Below are positions 23,645 to 44,861 of a DNA stretch of 64,000 bases, piece by piece. The notes under the pieces were generated by a model that saw nothing but the letters and a program-made list of their open reading frames with translations, did no database searches and was not told the origin of the DNA. This stretch comes from Microvelia longipes. Lineage: Eukaryota > Arthropoda > Insecta > Hemiptera > Veliidae. Each line of letters starts with the position of its first letter. Position 1 is the first letter of the stretch. The stretch spans positions 23,365,610-23,429,609 of the forward strand of contig JACMZG010001913.1 of the NCBI GenBank assembly GCA_018340805.1. The letters are read 5' to 3'. Both the position numbers and the translations under genes were made by a program.

Positions 23645-24630
23645 ACAGCAGGAAAATGAAGCATTACTGAACTAATTTTAGGCGAGAAAGTAGCATTTCC
23701 CAGATCGGCTGGTAAATTGGTCATGAAATGACTGCACTTTACTGCCTAGGCAGGAAAGTATTATTTCCCAGCCGCCCCTGCCTATGCTGGTAAAGAAAGT
23801 TAATAGATAATTTTGGTAAACATGATTAGTTAAAAATAAAAAAGCCTATTGAATTTATTTAATAATTTATATAATGAATAATTACATTATTTAACTAAAT
23901 AAAACAAATTTGCAATGTAAATCTTAATTAGAAATAAATTTGATTGATTATAATTAAAGGCAACACTTTTTTGTCTTTGGGTTTATTATCTCATCATCTT
24001 TTTTTGTCAAGTCATTTACTACTTTTATCATTCGAACCCGTATTAAATACAGTTTAAAAGTTAGTTTATTCTATAGCGTTTTGTGATGAATATCGTCGAA
24101 GATATAGACAAACTTTTCGAACATACCTTGCCGGATGTTTTGGAAATAGCTACAAATGCCAAAGAGAGCCTACTACCAGGCAAATCAGGAAGTAGGTATC
24201 TCAAAGCATATGAAGTGTTCAAAGAATGGTGCTCAGAGAAAAAAGTAAAGAATATAAGTGAAAACGTTGTGTTAGCGCATTTAAAAGAACTGTCAAACAC
24301 CAAATCGAGCGCTACTCTGAGGTCAACTTTCTCGATGATATTATCTGTATTATCAAAGAAAATGTAAATATAAAACATTATACAAACGTTATAAGTTTTT
24401 CAACAATGCTAGTTTTGATTTATTACTGTTCGCAGATAAAATATTGTGTAGAACGAGGCAGGAAGGAAACATTACTGACTCGTATATTTGCCTTCCTCGG
24501 CTATGCCTTGTCAGTCAAAATGAAAATTTCCTCGGCTTCGCCTCTGCAGGTAATTTAGATAGCACACCCTCGCCTTCGGCTTGGGGGCTAACTTCGATAC
24601 TAGTCAGTAATATTCCATTTTCCTGCCTAG
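23645..24630 (+). mobile_element. Family G element with inverted ends carrying a recombinase-like fragment
   Basis: Left boundary CAGCAGGAAAATGAAGCATT; right boundary is the inverse of CTAGGCAGGAAAATGGAATA. An internal CTGCCTAGGCAGG palindrome near 23744-23756 suggests two ends abut there, so the autonomous unit may be 23751-24630 with a separate short copy to the left. It interrupts family A copy 4. A related non-coding element, inverted, lies at 52203-52405. Confidence 0.6.
24083..24420 (+). pseudogene. Tyrosine-recombinase-like N-terminal (SAM-like) domain fragment, frameshifted
   Basis: A 94-codon frame (24083-24367) reads an N-terminal helix region, then SLLPGKSGSRYLKAYEVF, EWCSEKKVKNISENVVLAHL and KSSATLRSTFSMILSVLSKK. 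This LP-K-S-x-RY / F-x-W-C / E-x-V-x-L-x-YL / TL pattern is that of the N-terminal core-binding domain of Crypton/KIAA1958-type tyrosine recombinases, often seen as short ORFs in insect genomes. After 24367 the similarity continues about 15 codons in another frame (NIKHYTNVISF), so there is a frameshift. The catalytic domain with its Arg, His and Tyr residues is absent. Assignment is by remembered pattern, not by search. Confidence 0.55.
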
Positions 24631-25399
24631 TTACACAAATAACTATTGTATCAACTCTCGAGAATGAATCCACTGGGAGATACAATGATAGCAGACAGTG
24701 TTACTGACAGACAACATAGTTAAAGCCACTTAGATGGTCTTAAAATCACCTGGAAATCTAATGAAATCCTGGTTTTTGATATAATTTTAAAAATGACTCT
24801 AGAACGAACAAGAATAATAAAGAAATTTGTAATTTCTTGAATCTTATTATTTCACAATAAACGGAGACTAATACCAGCCTGGTTTTTTTGTTTTTGCAAA
24901 TACGATAATTTTCCTATATACCTAAGGTATAAATGAAGAAAAGTAAAAATAAATACTTGTGGCAAATAAAAGTAATTTATTTGCAAATAAATAAAATTGA
25001 GGTGGGTTGCGTGAGGGGTTTGCTATGCCCTTGCAAAGCTTTGAGTAATTATTGTTAGCAAACTTCCATAAATTTCTATGGACTCCCATGAGTTATACTG
25101 TAAGTACTTTGCAGACCCTCTAATGCAAAAACTGTATGATTTTAATGTAAATCATCTTTGTTTTACTTAGATTTATTCTAGATTTGTAATAATGTGCACT
25201 TTTGAAATGCTTCCCATAGAATCAAATCGTGTCATTAAGAATTTGACAGTTCTTTACTTTATAGTAATGCCTGCCATATTTATTTGATAACATAAATTAA
25301 GAAAGAAGAAGAAGCCGTTGTTTTGATATAAATTTGTAAATTTTATTATTGAATCAAATTAATTTGCTGTGTTATAGTTAACGAATTAAAGTATTCAGC

Positions 25400-34883
<9,484 letters not shown>

Positions 34884-34929
34884 ACACTCAACATCACCTG
34901 ACTATGCAGAAAAATTAGATGTAAAATTA

Positions 34930-34935
34930 AATAAA
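34930..34935 (+). promoter_or_regulatory. GLRX3 poly(A) signal
   Basis: AATAAA 47 bases after the stop codon. Confidence 0.6.
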
Positions 34936-35839
34936 TATTTATATTAATATTTAATTATTTACTAGTTTAAGTTTGTAATGTACAAACTAAGTTGAAATAA
35001 TGAGCCCAAAAGATTTTTATGAGGTTTGATCAAATAAAAGTCAGGGTTTGTGAGCCCTGGGCAAGACACGGGTGCTGACACATGGTGGAAGGAGGGTTGT
35101 TAAATCATCAATAACCATTATTTATTTTTTAAAATAAATATTGATACATCTTTCAAAACTAATATAATGTAAAACTTAAATTTAAACAGAGATAGAAGCA
35201 ACAAAATTATTCTATGTTTAGAGAAGAGTTAGCTTTTTCTGTAGATATGGGTTTTTGTATGAATCAAATGTTATTTGGTTTTTGTATGAGTCAATGTTTT
35301 ATCAGAAATACCTGTTCCTGCACAGCATATGGTTAATTCAACTGATTGCTTAGGTAGGTAAAGTAAGTCTAACTGGGATAGGATAAGCGTATAATCAAGA
35401 TTGGATGTAAGAGGCCTGCCTAGAGGAGCTACCTAGTAGAATCTAGACCCTGACTAGATTCTTCTCCCCCACCCTTTAGCACATCCTCTTTGTCTTAAAA
35501 TTGCTCCCTCTCTATACCTCCACTGACATGTTATCTTGGATTATACTCCAGCTGTAATTCTTCAACATCTATCTTTCCTTCATTTTGATATAACCTTATT
35601 ATCATCTTAATACTTTTTTGTCATCTACGGAATCACTACTTTACGACTTTTACAAATTATATTTGTACATATTCATTATGTTACATTTGAATTCACATTT
35701 ATTAAACAATATTCATATTTTCATGTTTTATGATTGACATTTATTATTTTAAACTCTTGGAATATTTATGGTGTGGAAATAGACGTTTACCTTTTTTACC
35801 TGGCCTAGAAATCCAACTTAAAAACTATTTTTATTTTTT
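34936..35839. other. Gene-free stretch downstream of GLRX3
   Basis: No supported feature. Confidence 0.5.
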
Positions 35840-36725
35840 TTTATTGTTTTGTAACCTCCCTACTTCGGAGTTGTTCTGGGCCAAACTTTTACTAAAACTC
35901 GTCTTTGGGCTGCTTCATTCGTCCTCTAATAGTAAATACATCCATTTCATTCCCAGCAGTCACCCATCCAAGCACTGACCATGCTCGATGGTGCTTAAAT
36001 TTTATTATCAACATAACAAAACAATGTACTTATTTATTACATAAAGAAATTCACTTACACTGACTTTTAAATCATTGGATTTTTTTATTAATTTAAAAAA
36101 AAATATACAAGTCATTTGATAAAAATTAAACTAATGCTGATAATGAGATGAAACTTGGCACATATGTTAGCTTGTCTTATACATGGCTAAGCGTGCCCAA
36201 TCTCAAATTGATTGCAACATTTATCCTCACTTTATGACTTCTTGACATTTTAGCTGTCATTATTGCAGGTTAATGACCTCATAAATGACTTATTTTACGG
36301 ATAGCACCATTACACCTAAAGACTAACTTTTGATTTTTTGTACAAAGTTTCAACTCTCTAGTATAAATAAACTGGGAGATGTGATGATAACAAACACTCA
36401 CACACACACACATATAGATCATATTAGTTTGTAATCACACATATTAATATGTAATTACTCAAAGTCGTGTAAACTTTTGTTGTGATAATCGTAAAATTGT
36501 TATTGTCTGTTTTGAAATAAAGTATTCCCTTAAGGCCTGTAATCAATCCATGGGAATAGGCCGATAAAAAAAACAAAAAAAAACATAGACAAACAATTTT
36601 ATGAAAACCACTCAGAAGGTCTTAAAAACACCTGAATCGGATAATTCAGGTGGCTCTAGGTTTTGGATTATTTTTCAACCGCAATTTTTTTCCTATATAC
36701 CTACGGTATTAATGAGGAAATGTAA
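35840..36725 (+). repeat. Dispersed repeat family A, copy 6
   Basis: Head TTCGGAGTTGTTCTGGG, antisense 5S core, AAAGTTTCAACTCTCTAGTA at about 36344, (CA)n, an insertion of about 170 bp (36415-36590), then the tail GATAATTCAGGTGGCTCTAG and ATACCTACGGTATTAATGAG. Confidence 0.8.
35948..36037 (-). repeat. 5S rRNA-like segment within family A copy 6
   Basis: On the minus strand it reads AAGCACCATCGAGCATGGTC and AGTGCTTGGATGGGTGACTG, then CTGGGAATG. These are the clearest box A, intermediate and box C matches in the window. Confidence 0.75.
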
Positions 36726-37069
36726 AATGTATTAAAATTTGATCAGAGGAACAAATGCTTCTTTGTAAAGTATAAAGTAAATAATTTTAGTTCATTTGAA
36801 ATATTTTGCATGACAAAGACCCTGACATGACATTCTACTCATTGTTATAAAGTAAACATGTTAATAATTCAGTCGTCATATTTTCATCTTAATGTAATCT
36901 GTTAATAAAAAACTGAGCCAATCAAAAATTAAAAATAATAAAAATGATTTTTTTTAAATTGACTTTTTTAAAGCTTTTTACAAATACTACAAATTTCTAA
37001 ACTAATTAAATTATTAACGTACTCATTCTCTAGTAATTCTCATAGTATTCTAGTATTTTATTATTAGTT

Positions 37070-37071
37070 TA

Positions 37072-37115
<44 letters not shown>

Positions 37116-37132
37116 TATTATTATTATTAGTA
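37070..37132. repeat. (ATT)n microsatellite
   Basis: Trinucleotide repeat with one T-run and one phase break. Confidence 0.9.
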
Positions 37133-37728
37133 TTCATTCTCTAGTAAGATTCTTGCATACTTCTATTGAACTTTTATTAATCTCATTCTACTCTCTTACT
37201 TAATTTAGATTGGCATTATTTAAGGGAATATTATTGATTATTATAATTCTACTACTCATATTCATATAGATAGGAACACCCTATCTATGCTGATAGGGTT
37301 GATCTAATGCTTAAATTGCAAATTAAAAATGTATTCGTAAATAATCATAAAATAACAAACATATCTTTTGAAAAAAGTTTAGTTTGTTTAAACAATAAGA
37401 ATCATAACAATAAAAATTTAATCAATTTGATGAAATTTACCTAGTTATATACTCTGCATGGGTACCTCTGCCCTTTTGGCTTTGTTAGATTTGTTTTCTT
37501 TTAAAAAAAGTAATTAGTATTTATATAAATTGTTCGTTTCTTTTTGATAACTTTGTTCAATTATTAGGAAGTTGTTTTTAGTTAATAGATTCTACGTTTT
37601 AATTAAAGGAAAACAAGCTGATTAAGGAAAAACAAACAAACTTGTCCTGCTATAATAGGAATATAGTTGAATAAAGTAACCTCCAAAATTTAAATTATAT
37701 TAGGAGTTAATTATTATTTAATTATTGA

Positions 37729-37806
37729 CATAATTATGATATAATTATTTATTTATCATAATTATGATATAATTATTTATTTATCATAATTATGATATAA
37801 TTATTA
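37729..37806. repeat. 28-bp tandem repeat
   Basis: Units starting at 37729, 37757 and 37785 share CATAATTATGATATAATTAT; the core CATAATTATG is itself a palindrome. Confidence 0.85.
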
Positions 37807-37850
37807 TTTAAACAATGATTAGGATATAATCGTTGTTGTTATTATAATAC

Positions 37851-38025
37851 GACACACAGCTAAAATCAGTTGACAGCTTGGGATAATAAAGCGAGGGAGC
37901 CTATGTGGTTAGTTCTGGGAGTGAGTTCTGGATGTTAAACCACACCCTTAATTTCAAATCAGACAAACCTTAATGGTTCCTCAACAGTTTTTTCCTACAC
38001 TGTCAACTAATTTTAGCCATGTGTC
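37851..38025. mobile_element. MITE family H, copy 3
   Basis: Ends GACACACAGCTAAAATCAGT and the inverse of GACACATGGCTAAAATTAGT, followed inward by TGACAG. The subterminal GAGGGAGCCTATG pairs with TTAATGGTTCCTC. Confidence 0.8.
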
Positions 38026-38232
38026 TTACTATTATCTTAATTGTAATGTATACTTAAATAAGTATGACTGAGAGTATGTGTTTGTGTTATTTTTGTAATA
38101 ATAAGTGAAATATATTATGTGTCTTGATAACACATGTTGCTGTTAGATGCACTCAGTGGCATAGCAAGCTCACAAAGCATTCGCCTGCTATATACGAAAT
38201 TCGCCCCTCCGTATATATACATACACACACAT

Positions 38233-38380
<148 letters not shown>

Positions 38381-38482
38381 CAGTGTCCGTGAAATCGATA
38401 TAGTAAGGAGAATTGGCAAAATGAAAGAACTGCTAGACCTGTACTAGTTTCCTTTGTTTCAAGCATTACTAAGAACTCTGTC

Positions 38483-38677
38483 ATGCACAAAGCTAAGCTA
38501 TTGAAGGGCACAGGAATATCAGTCTCTTATGAATACACGGATGAAATATGGAAGCGCAGGAAACTACTTGTTCCTTACTTGAAATCAGCAAGAGCTGCTA
38601 ACTTAGCAGCTTCCATTAACTATGATAAACTTTACATAAACAATCAAGCATATGGCATTGAAGATTTAGAAAAATGA
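38483..38677 (+). pseudogene. LINE ORF1 C-terminal fragment
   Basis: Reads AKLLKGTGISVSYEYTDEIW, KRRKLLVPYLKSARAANLAA and KLYINNQAYGI, the C-terminal nucleic-acid chaperone domain pattern of LINE ORF1 proteins (LKGTGI, then R-LL-P-LK-AR, then KLYI). The upstream half is missing or beyond recognition. The stop overlaps the start of the next frame at 38674. Confidence 0.7.
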
Positions 38678-39780
38678 ATATTTTGGTCAGCAACGATAAA
38701 CCAGGTAGTTCTAATGAAATTCAACTTGATGGTTCAACACCAGGAACGGGCTCTAATAATATAACCACTAACATGGTCAATAATAATGATCAGCATTTGC
38801 CGGTTACTAGCTCTGCTATTGGTAATTCATCTAATTTAGTTAGTGAGGGTTTAGCAAAGAAAATACCACCAACAATAATGGTCAAAAGAATACCTCAGAA
38901 AATGGTTCTATTTTAAATTGGCTACAACTTAAATTACCCGATACTACACCCACAACTCAGGACTCAACTTGTGTTCAGCTTGATAAGAAAAGAAGAGTTG
39001 ATTCACCATAGCAATCAGCTACCTTTGGCTTCTGGAATGTGGGAGGATTCTCTCATCTTTATGATGCAGACCTGCCTGATTGTGATGTTTATTTTTTTAG
39101 TGAAACTTGGCTAGTCAGTAATCCATCTAAGTCACCTAAATTTCTTCTAAATTATCAGAGTTTTTTTAGCCCAGCAACAAAGACAAAACCCGGGGAAGGG
39201 CAAGTGGAGGGATAGCTGTTTATGTAACAAAAAGGATAAGTAATGTCAATATTATTCATCAGTGCGACTGGTGGATATTTATTGCCTTATCTTATATGAA
39301 TATTCATATCGTTGTGGGCTATATTTATTTTAAACCTTCTCTCAACTTAGACTGTATATATGATTACTTACAGATTATTATTAATGAAGTCATTGCAAGG
39401 TATAATGACTATGATTTTTTTATTTCTGGTGATTTTAACTTAAGAGTTGGTGAAGCCAACTCTTTTCCCAAAAATTTTATTGACTGTAGTAATCTATATT
39501 GTGATAGAAAATCTCTAGATACAACATGTAATAAAAAAGGTTCAGAGTTTGTAACTTTTATGGAGCAAAATGAATTTGTTTTGATTAATGGTAGAAGTAA
39601 GAGCGACTACCCGGCCCAGTTTACTTTTCTTAATAAAATTGGATCAAGTGTTATAGATTTGGTATGGAAAAAATCAGCTCTTTTTATTTAATAAATGATT
39701 TGTCTGTTTATAATGAATTTTCATTGTCAGATCACTTCCCTGTCATCTATCTCTTAACATACCATCATTATTGAGTTCTG
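38674..39780 (+). pseudogene. LINE ORF2 N-terminal part: linker and endonuclease, frameshifted
   Basis: After a Ser/Asn-rich leader (38674-38916), the endonuclease can be followed through several frame changes: TFGFWNVGGF and SETWLVSN, then FFISGDFNLRVGEANSF and FVLINGRSKSDYPAQFTF (39296-39691), then SDHFPVIYLL at about 39729. GDFN and SDH are the catalytic landmarks of the exonuclease-endonuclease-phosphatase fold that nicks target DNA. Confidence 0.8.
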
Positions 39781-40187
39781 AGACTAGCACTGTTAGCAAT
39801 AGAGACAAGACTAAATATCTTAAATGGATTCCTGAACTCTCTGAGACCTATAGTCATGCTATAATATCTAATATACCCAATGATTTGGACTTCATAAACA
39901 GCGATACCACCTTAATTAATAATATGTTAATCTCTAAAATAAAAGAAACAGCATTTGACTTAGGAATGTTTAGAGTAATGTTTACTAAAAAGTCTAATTG
40001 GAAACCTTGGCACGATGTAGAATGCTATATTGCTAGAAAAATGTTTAAATACTACCTAAAGAAAGCAAAAGCTGCCAACTTTGCTGTTAATGAAAAAAAT
40101 ATGTATTTAATTGCCAAAAGAAATTACAAAAAGCTTATCAGAATAAAGAAGAAAATTTATAACAAAACTTATCATGAAAACTTGTAA
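39771..40187 (+). pseudogene. LINE ORF2 middle segment
   Basis: Open frame between endonuclease and reverse transcriptase, with WKPWHDVECYIARKMFKYYL and AKRNYKKLIRIKKKIYN, typical of the Lys/Tyr-rich linker of LINE ORF2. It ends in a stop and the sequence continues in another frame (WNLLNIYKNKV). Confidence 0.65.
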
Positions 40188-40344
40188 AGGCCAAGGATTC
40201 TAAAACTTTTTGGAATCTATTAAACATTTATAAGAATAAAGTAGTTAATGCATCAGTTCTTTCATGCCAAGATTGGGAAACTTTCTATACTAGTATAGCT
40301 AAACCTAAAAGTATTGAGCCAATACCTGTCCCCTTAGTTTCTAA

Positions 40345-42315
40345 TATTTTTTAGATTCCAGTATTACAATCACTGAAGTTATTCAAAGTATTAATAGACT
40401 TAAATGTTCTAAAGCTCCAGGTACTGACTCAACACCTAATGAATTTTTTAAATTTTTGCCACTTAATGGCCTTGTGTATCTGCAGAATCTTTATAACAAA
40501 GTATTTAACTCTCAAACAGTTCCTGATTCTTGGGGTGAAATTTCGATGTGTATGATTCCAAAAAAAGGAAGTCTAAGTGATCCAAATAACTACCGTGGCA
40601 TAGCCCTACTGAACTGTATAGCCAAAATATTTACCAGCATTCTTTATGCTAGAATTTTTTCTTGGATTGATCTTAATAATATTTTACCTGAAAATCAAGC
40701 AGGGTTCAGGCCTGGTAGGGGTTGTTTGGATCACTTATTTACACTTAATGCTTTAATTAATATACACCTTCGACTTCCTAAAAGAAAGGTTTTTTGTGGA
40801 TTTATCGATTTCAGAAGGGCCTTTGACTCCCTCTTCCACCCCTATATGTGGACAAAGTTAATTGAACTTGGGTGGAGTCCCAAGCTGCTTTACACAGTCA
40901 AAGATCTTTATGATAAAGCCCATATGAGGGTGAAGGTGGGGTCAAAATTTTCCAAAAAAATTGAAATTAATGAAGGGGTGTTACAGGGTGAAATTTTAAG
41001 CCCAATAATATTTGCCTTGTTCATCTCTGACTTTGAAGACTTTCTGAGGGCTAATGGGTGTGTGGGCCTTGATATTAACGGCTTGAAAGATATTATTGTT
41101 TTATTTTTTGCGGATGATCTTATCCTACTTGCACAGTCTCAAATAGATCTTAATAAGATCTTCAGACTCCTGTACGAATACTGCTCAAAATTCAAGCTCG
41201 TTGTCAATGAAGCAAAAACTAAAGTAGTTATTTTTCATAAAGGTCACATAAATTTAAAGAAATATAAATTTTATTATGATAATAAAAGCATAGAAGTGAC
41301 TGATAGATACACCTACTTAGGCGTGCCTTTTTCGAGCTCCGGTTTATTTCATAAAGCTGTCCAGAGTGCTGTATGTAAAGGCAACATTGCCACTAGTAGA
41401 GTCTTAAGCTGGTCCTTGTCAGCTGGTATAAAAGACTGGGAGGCCAAGCAACGCCTTTATGACTCAATTGTTAAAACTACAGTTCTCTACGCTTGCCCAA
41501 TTTGGGCCCTCCGGCATGGTGATGAAATTGAAACCGTGCAAGTTCGTTATTTTAAAAAATTACTTCATTTGCCTAAGTCAACTGCAGGGTACTTCGTAAG
41601 AAGTGAAGTAGGAGTTCTTCCTCTATCATATAACATTTTTAAACTTGCCCTCAATTGGTTGGCAAAGGTTCTTCAAATGCAAGATGATAGATTACCTAAA
41701 ATTGCTTTTGTTAGATTGTACACCCTAAGTTTTGGTAATTCATTCAGTAAATACAACTGGGCTTCTCAAATCAAAAATTACTTCTGTCTAAGTGGTCATC
41801 TCGATGCCTGGTCTTCATTACTAACTAATCCTAATAATTTTCTAAATAACATTCATGAAATTTTATTTGATTACGAATGTTATTTGAAACAAAAAGACTA
41901 CAGTAAGCTTTCAGCTTCATATTATCCTAACCTTTTTCAATACCCATTGCCATTAAAACAAGTTTCTAACTATTTATTGTTGTGTGCCCCAAAGGGGATA
42001 ATTTACATTATAGCCCAACTTAGAGCTTCTAACAATTATGTTGCTCAAGTATATTATAATGGAGATGTTCATAAACTAAAGCCACTTGAACTATGCCAAC
42101 TCTGCAACCGCAGTGAGCCTGAGAGCATGGCCCATTTCTTGTTAGAGTGTACAGCTTACCAAAGTTTAAGATTTAACCCAAACTCTAGATACTACTTTTC
42201 TATCAACAATTATGATCAAATGCTCAATCCCAGCACTCCTTTAGCTGCAAAAATATTATTTGAATTTGTTATTAATGCCTTGCGCTTAAGAGCTTTTCAG
42301 CTCGGTGAAAATTAA
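40345..42315 (+). CDS. LINE reverse transcriptase, intact frame with no start of its own
   Basis: An uninterrupted frame of about 656 codons; it has no natural methionine start because it continues ORF2. Landmarks in order: KCSKAPGTDSTPNEFF, MIPKKGSLSDPNNYRGIALL, NQAGFRPGRGCLDHLF, FIDFRRAFDSL (first catalytic Asp), EGVLQGEILSPIIFALF, FADDLILLA (catalytic Asp pair) and YTYLGVPFS. Near the C-terminus is a CQLC-x9-H-x4-C knuckle (42098-42151), common in jockey/R1/I-group elements. The enzyme copies the element RNA at a nicked target. Preservation of this frame beside a broken upstream part suggests fairly recent insertion. Confidence 0.9.
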   Translation, partial: YFLDSSITITEVIQSINRLKCSKAPGTDSTPNEFFKFLPLNGLVYLQNLYNKVFNSQTVPDSWGEISMCMIPKKGSLSDPNNYRGIALLNCIAKIFTSILYARIFSWIDLNNILPENQAGFRPGRGCLDHLFTLNALINIHLRLPKRKVFCGFIDFRRAFDSLFHPYMWTKLIELGWSPKLLYTVKDLYDKAHMRVKVGSKFSKKIEINEGVLQGEILSPIIFALFISDFEDFLRANGCVGLDINGLKDIIVLFFADDLILLAQSQIDLNKIFRLLYEYCSKFKLVVNEAKTKVVIFHKGHINLKKYKFYYDNKSIEVTDRYTYLGVPFSSSGLFHKAVQSAVCKGNIATSRVLSWSLSAGIKDWEAKQRLYDSIVKTTVLYACPIWALRHGDEIETVQVRYFKKLLHLPKSTAGYFVRSEVGVLPLSYNIFKLALNWLAKVLQMQDDRLPKIAFVRLYTLSFGNSFSKYNWASQIKNYFCLSGHLDAWSSLLTNPNNFLNNIHEILFDYECYLKQKDYSKLSASYYPNLFQYPLPLKQVSNYLLLCAPKGIIYIIAQLRASNNYVAQVYYNGDVHKLKPLELCQLCNRSEPESMAHFLLECTAYQSLRFNPNSRYYFSINNYDQMLNPSTPLAAKILFEFVINALRLRAFQLGEN

Positions 42316-43012
42316 CTCTACCTTACTTTTGTTTTGCTCAATTGTTTTTATATGTATATGCATTTTTTATTTCTTTGTTTTTCGCCTCTCATGTTGTTTA
42401 CTCTTCTAATTTTTTTATTGTAATCTTTTCTATTCATCCAATATCAATACTACTTTATAATAAAGTTTACTAACTATCTTTTAATATTAATGCTATTAAC
42501 TGGATTCTTTATTCAAGTGTATAAGCGCCAATCTTATGTAATGACAGAAGTTGTTGCAATCTAACTATCCTATCCTTTTCTAATATAAATATACTATACA
42601 TGGTTATTATTTATCTTTTAATTTGAATTAAACAACTAAATGTATAGATTTGAATTATTTTAAAAAAAATATAAAACTATTTATAACAGTTATTTTATAA
42701 TTAGAAAAACAAATATCTAGAAATTTAATAAAAGCTCTTATTTACAAAAAAAAAAAAAAAAATAAAAATAAATAAAAAAAAAAAAAGGTTTTTTCTCTCA
42801 ATTTTTATTCTTTTTAACTTCATTTAGCTCATTTTATGTATGTGTTTCTGTTTATGTTTATATATGTATGTACGTACATATATAATGTATTATTATTTAT
42901 CAATTGTTCTTTGTTTTATAGCTTAATGATATCTTCTCTATTAATTAATTTCTAAATACTCATTAGTCACTTTCTCTTGCAACAGCTTTTGCTCAAAAAG
43001 TATATAATTTCT

Positions 43013-43016
43013 ATAT

Positions 43017-43090
<74 letters not shown>
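43013..43090. repeat. (AT)n microsatellite
   Basis: About 75 bp of AT with a TAATA slip near 43027. Confidence 0.95.
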
Positions 43091-43098
<8 letters not shown>

Positions 43099-43184
43099 AA
43101 TTGTATATATATTTATTTCTTTTCTTATTTATACGCTGTAAGCCAGAGCAGCTAGCTGATGCAGAATGGTACATTTTAAATACA

Positions 43185-43650
43185 TTACCCTAACTAACTC
43201 TGCTTCTAATAGAGCTATCACCAAAAAATTACTTGGTGATAGCTAAGTAATTTAATAGCTCGTAAATCTATCTCTACTAAGTTGACTACCAGGAGCTTGA
43301 ATAATTTTAATTATTTTTTGGTAATCGTCTTCCTATTATAGGAATTAGATTGCCAACGTGTGTTTTCCTTCCATTACTTTTGAATGTCAAATTGAAGTTT
43401 ACATATGTCAGAAACTACAATATTTGCCTAACAATCCGATTTCAACATTACTTAATTCTGGATATTTCACAAAGAGCTATAGTTTGGCATACAAAACTAC
43501 TTTTATCCAATATGAATACCCAAAATTTGGTCCACTAGAATACATCACCCCTACCAACTCTGCTTCTAATGGAGCTAACTCCAAAATATTAGTATCAAAC
43601 CCCACTAAGTCGGCCCCCAGGATCTTAAATAACCAATGATATTTTTTTAG
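43185..43650 (+). repeat. Diverged direct repeat, two copies about 350 bp apart
   Basis: 43185-43320 and 43540-43650 share AACTCTGCTTCTAATRGAGC, ATCACC/ACTCC, CTACTAAGT and CCAGGA. In copy 1 the middle has become a hairpin: AGCTATCACCAA and TTGGTGATAGCT at 43214-43244. No gene. Confidence 0.6.
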
Positions 43651-44330
43651 CATGTTGTAAAGATTAGCATTAATTAAGCGTTTTATTAGTTCCCAAAATG
43701 TTGTGCAAAATTGATTAAGCAAATCCAAGCATAGTTATGTACAAACTATTCTGGATAAATAGGCCATATCCTTTTGCTGAATATTCGACTATGCAGCTTA
43801 AAACAAAAACTTGATTAAAAACTAGACTGATAAGCAGGAAAGTAAACATTCCAAAGGTAATTTGCCTGTTTTTTAAACCAATGCGCCAGAGTTTTTTAAC
43901 TGGTCTTCAGGTTCTAACTTGTCTAGTATTGTTAAATTTTAAAATAATATGATTCTTAAGAAAAAGTTTCTTTCCTTTTATTATTTAAATAGTGAAATTT
44001 TTCTTTTATTTCTTTTTTGCGGCCATTCTGCCAATTTATCTTGAATATCAATATATCTGATATATATCTAAATATCTGCGGCCTGAGTAAAGGCCCCTGG
44101 ATGTACTATATAAAATATAAAAGATGCAGAGATGTACCATACCATATGTAGGTAGTATGCTAGGATCTTAAATGAAGATCTGTGGTAGTATCTAAGATCA
44201 TGACTAAAGATCGTTTATTTATACTTACCTTATTAAAAGATCTTTATACTTATTTTTATCCTTGGGTTGTATTTATTAAGAGGATCTTAATATAGATTTT
44301 TCATTAACAATGTAAAAGCAAAACTGATTT
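43651..44330. other. Gene-free stretch before the MCM3 promoter
   Basis: No gene seen. A cluster of AGATC-containing words (GATCTTAAATGAAGATCTG and similar) spans about 44163-44300. Confidence 0.5.
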
Positions 44331-44615
44331 TTTGGCGGGCTAGTTTGTTGTATGAAATGTCCGTAACTTTAATATGGAAACTTCAGGCAACTTTGTGTTA
44401 CCGCAAAGATAATTTCACTTACTCTTTTAATAGGCTTTTAGAACGTTACTCTAGAAATATTAATGATTTTCTAGGAATTTTTTAAATCTATCAATTTTTA
44501 TTATCTGTTTTATATTTATTTAATTAATTAAAATTCATAATATAACCTATGTATGTAACCTTCTGCCGGTTAACTTTTCCCGCAATTTGCGGGAGGATTG
44601 CGAAAAGAGGATTGG
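44331..44615 (+). promoter_or_regulatory. MCM3 upstream region with E2F-type and CCAAT motifs
   Basis: TTTGGCGG at 44331-44338 and TTTCCCGC at 44576-44583 both fit the E2F consensus TTTSSCGS. The second is half of a palindrome, TCCCGCAA-T-TTGCGGGA (44577-44593), presenting inverted TCCCGC/GCGGGA half-sites. An inverted CCAAT box (ATTGG) lies at 44611-44615. E2F plus CCAAT is the known arrangement for S-phase genes including MCMs. The start codon is 246 bases further on. Confidence 0.6.
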
Positions 44616-44861
44616 TTTTGTTTTACATTTTTAATGCTCTATCTCGTAAAATAAGTTTTTGAAATATTAATTAATTTTTTTAATTTTAAAATCGACACCT
44701 GTTCTTCGATTTGAAATTGAATGATTTGATAAGTGTACCCGTTTTTATCGTTTTAAAGTTAAGTTAGAGTTAAGTTTAGTCAATTATATTGTTTTATAAC
44801 CAGTGCTTAAGCTTTTACAGTTTATTTATTTTAATATTTTTGATCGGAACGTTAAATTACA

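Larger units (their letters stand above)
23000..24800 (+). repeat. Dispersed repeat family A, copy 4, interrupted by a 1-kb insertion
   Basis: The head (GGGTACCTTGGAACCTTTCC at about 23002), antisense 5S core and middle run to about 23640. The repeat resumes at about 24645 with ATCAACTCTCGAGAATGAAT and the tail. The break falls in the segment that in other copies reads TTTCAACTCTCTAGCATAAA. The insertion carries the recombinase-like fragment. Confidence 0.7.
38400..42787 (+). mobile_element. Non-LTR retrotransposon (LINE), 5'-truncated or decayed
   Basis: In order it holds the C-terminal part of ORF1, an apurinic-type endonuclease, a long intact reverse transcriptase frame with a C-terminal Cys-His knuckle, a 3' UTR and an A-rich tail (about 42746-42787). 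This order fits jockey/CR1/R1-group LINEs; the clade is not assigned. Several frameshifts break ORF2 before the reverse transcriptase, so it is inactive as it stands. The 5' boundary is uncertain because an (AT)n tract precedes it, and I could not identify a target duplication. Confidence 0.9.
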
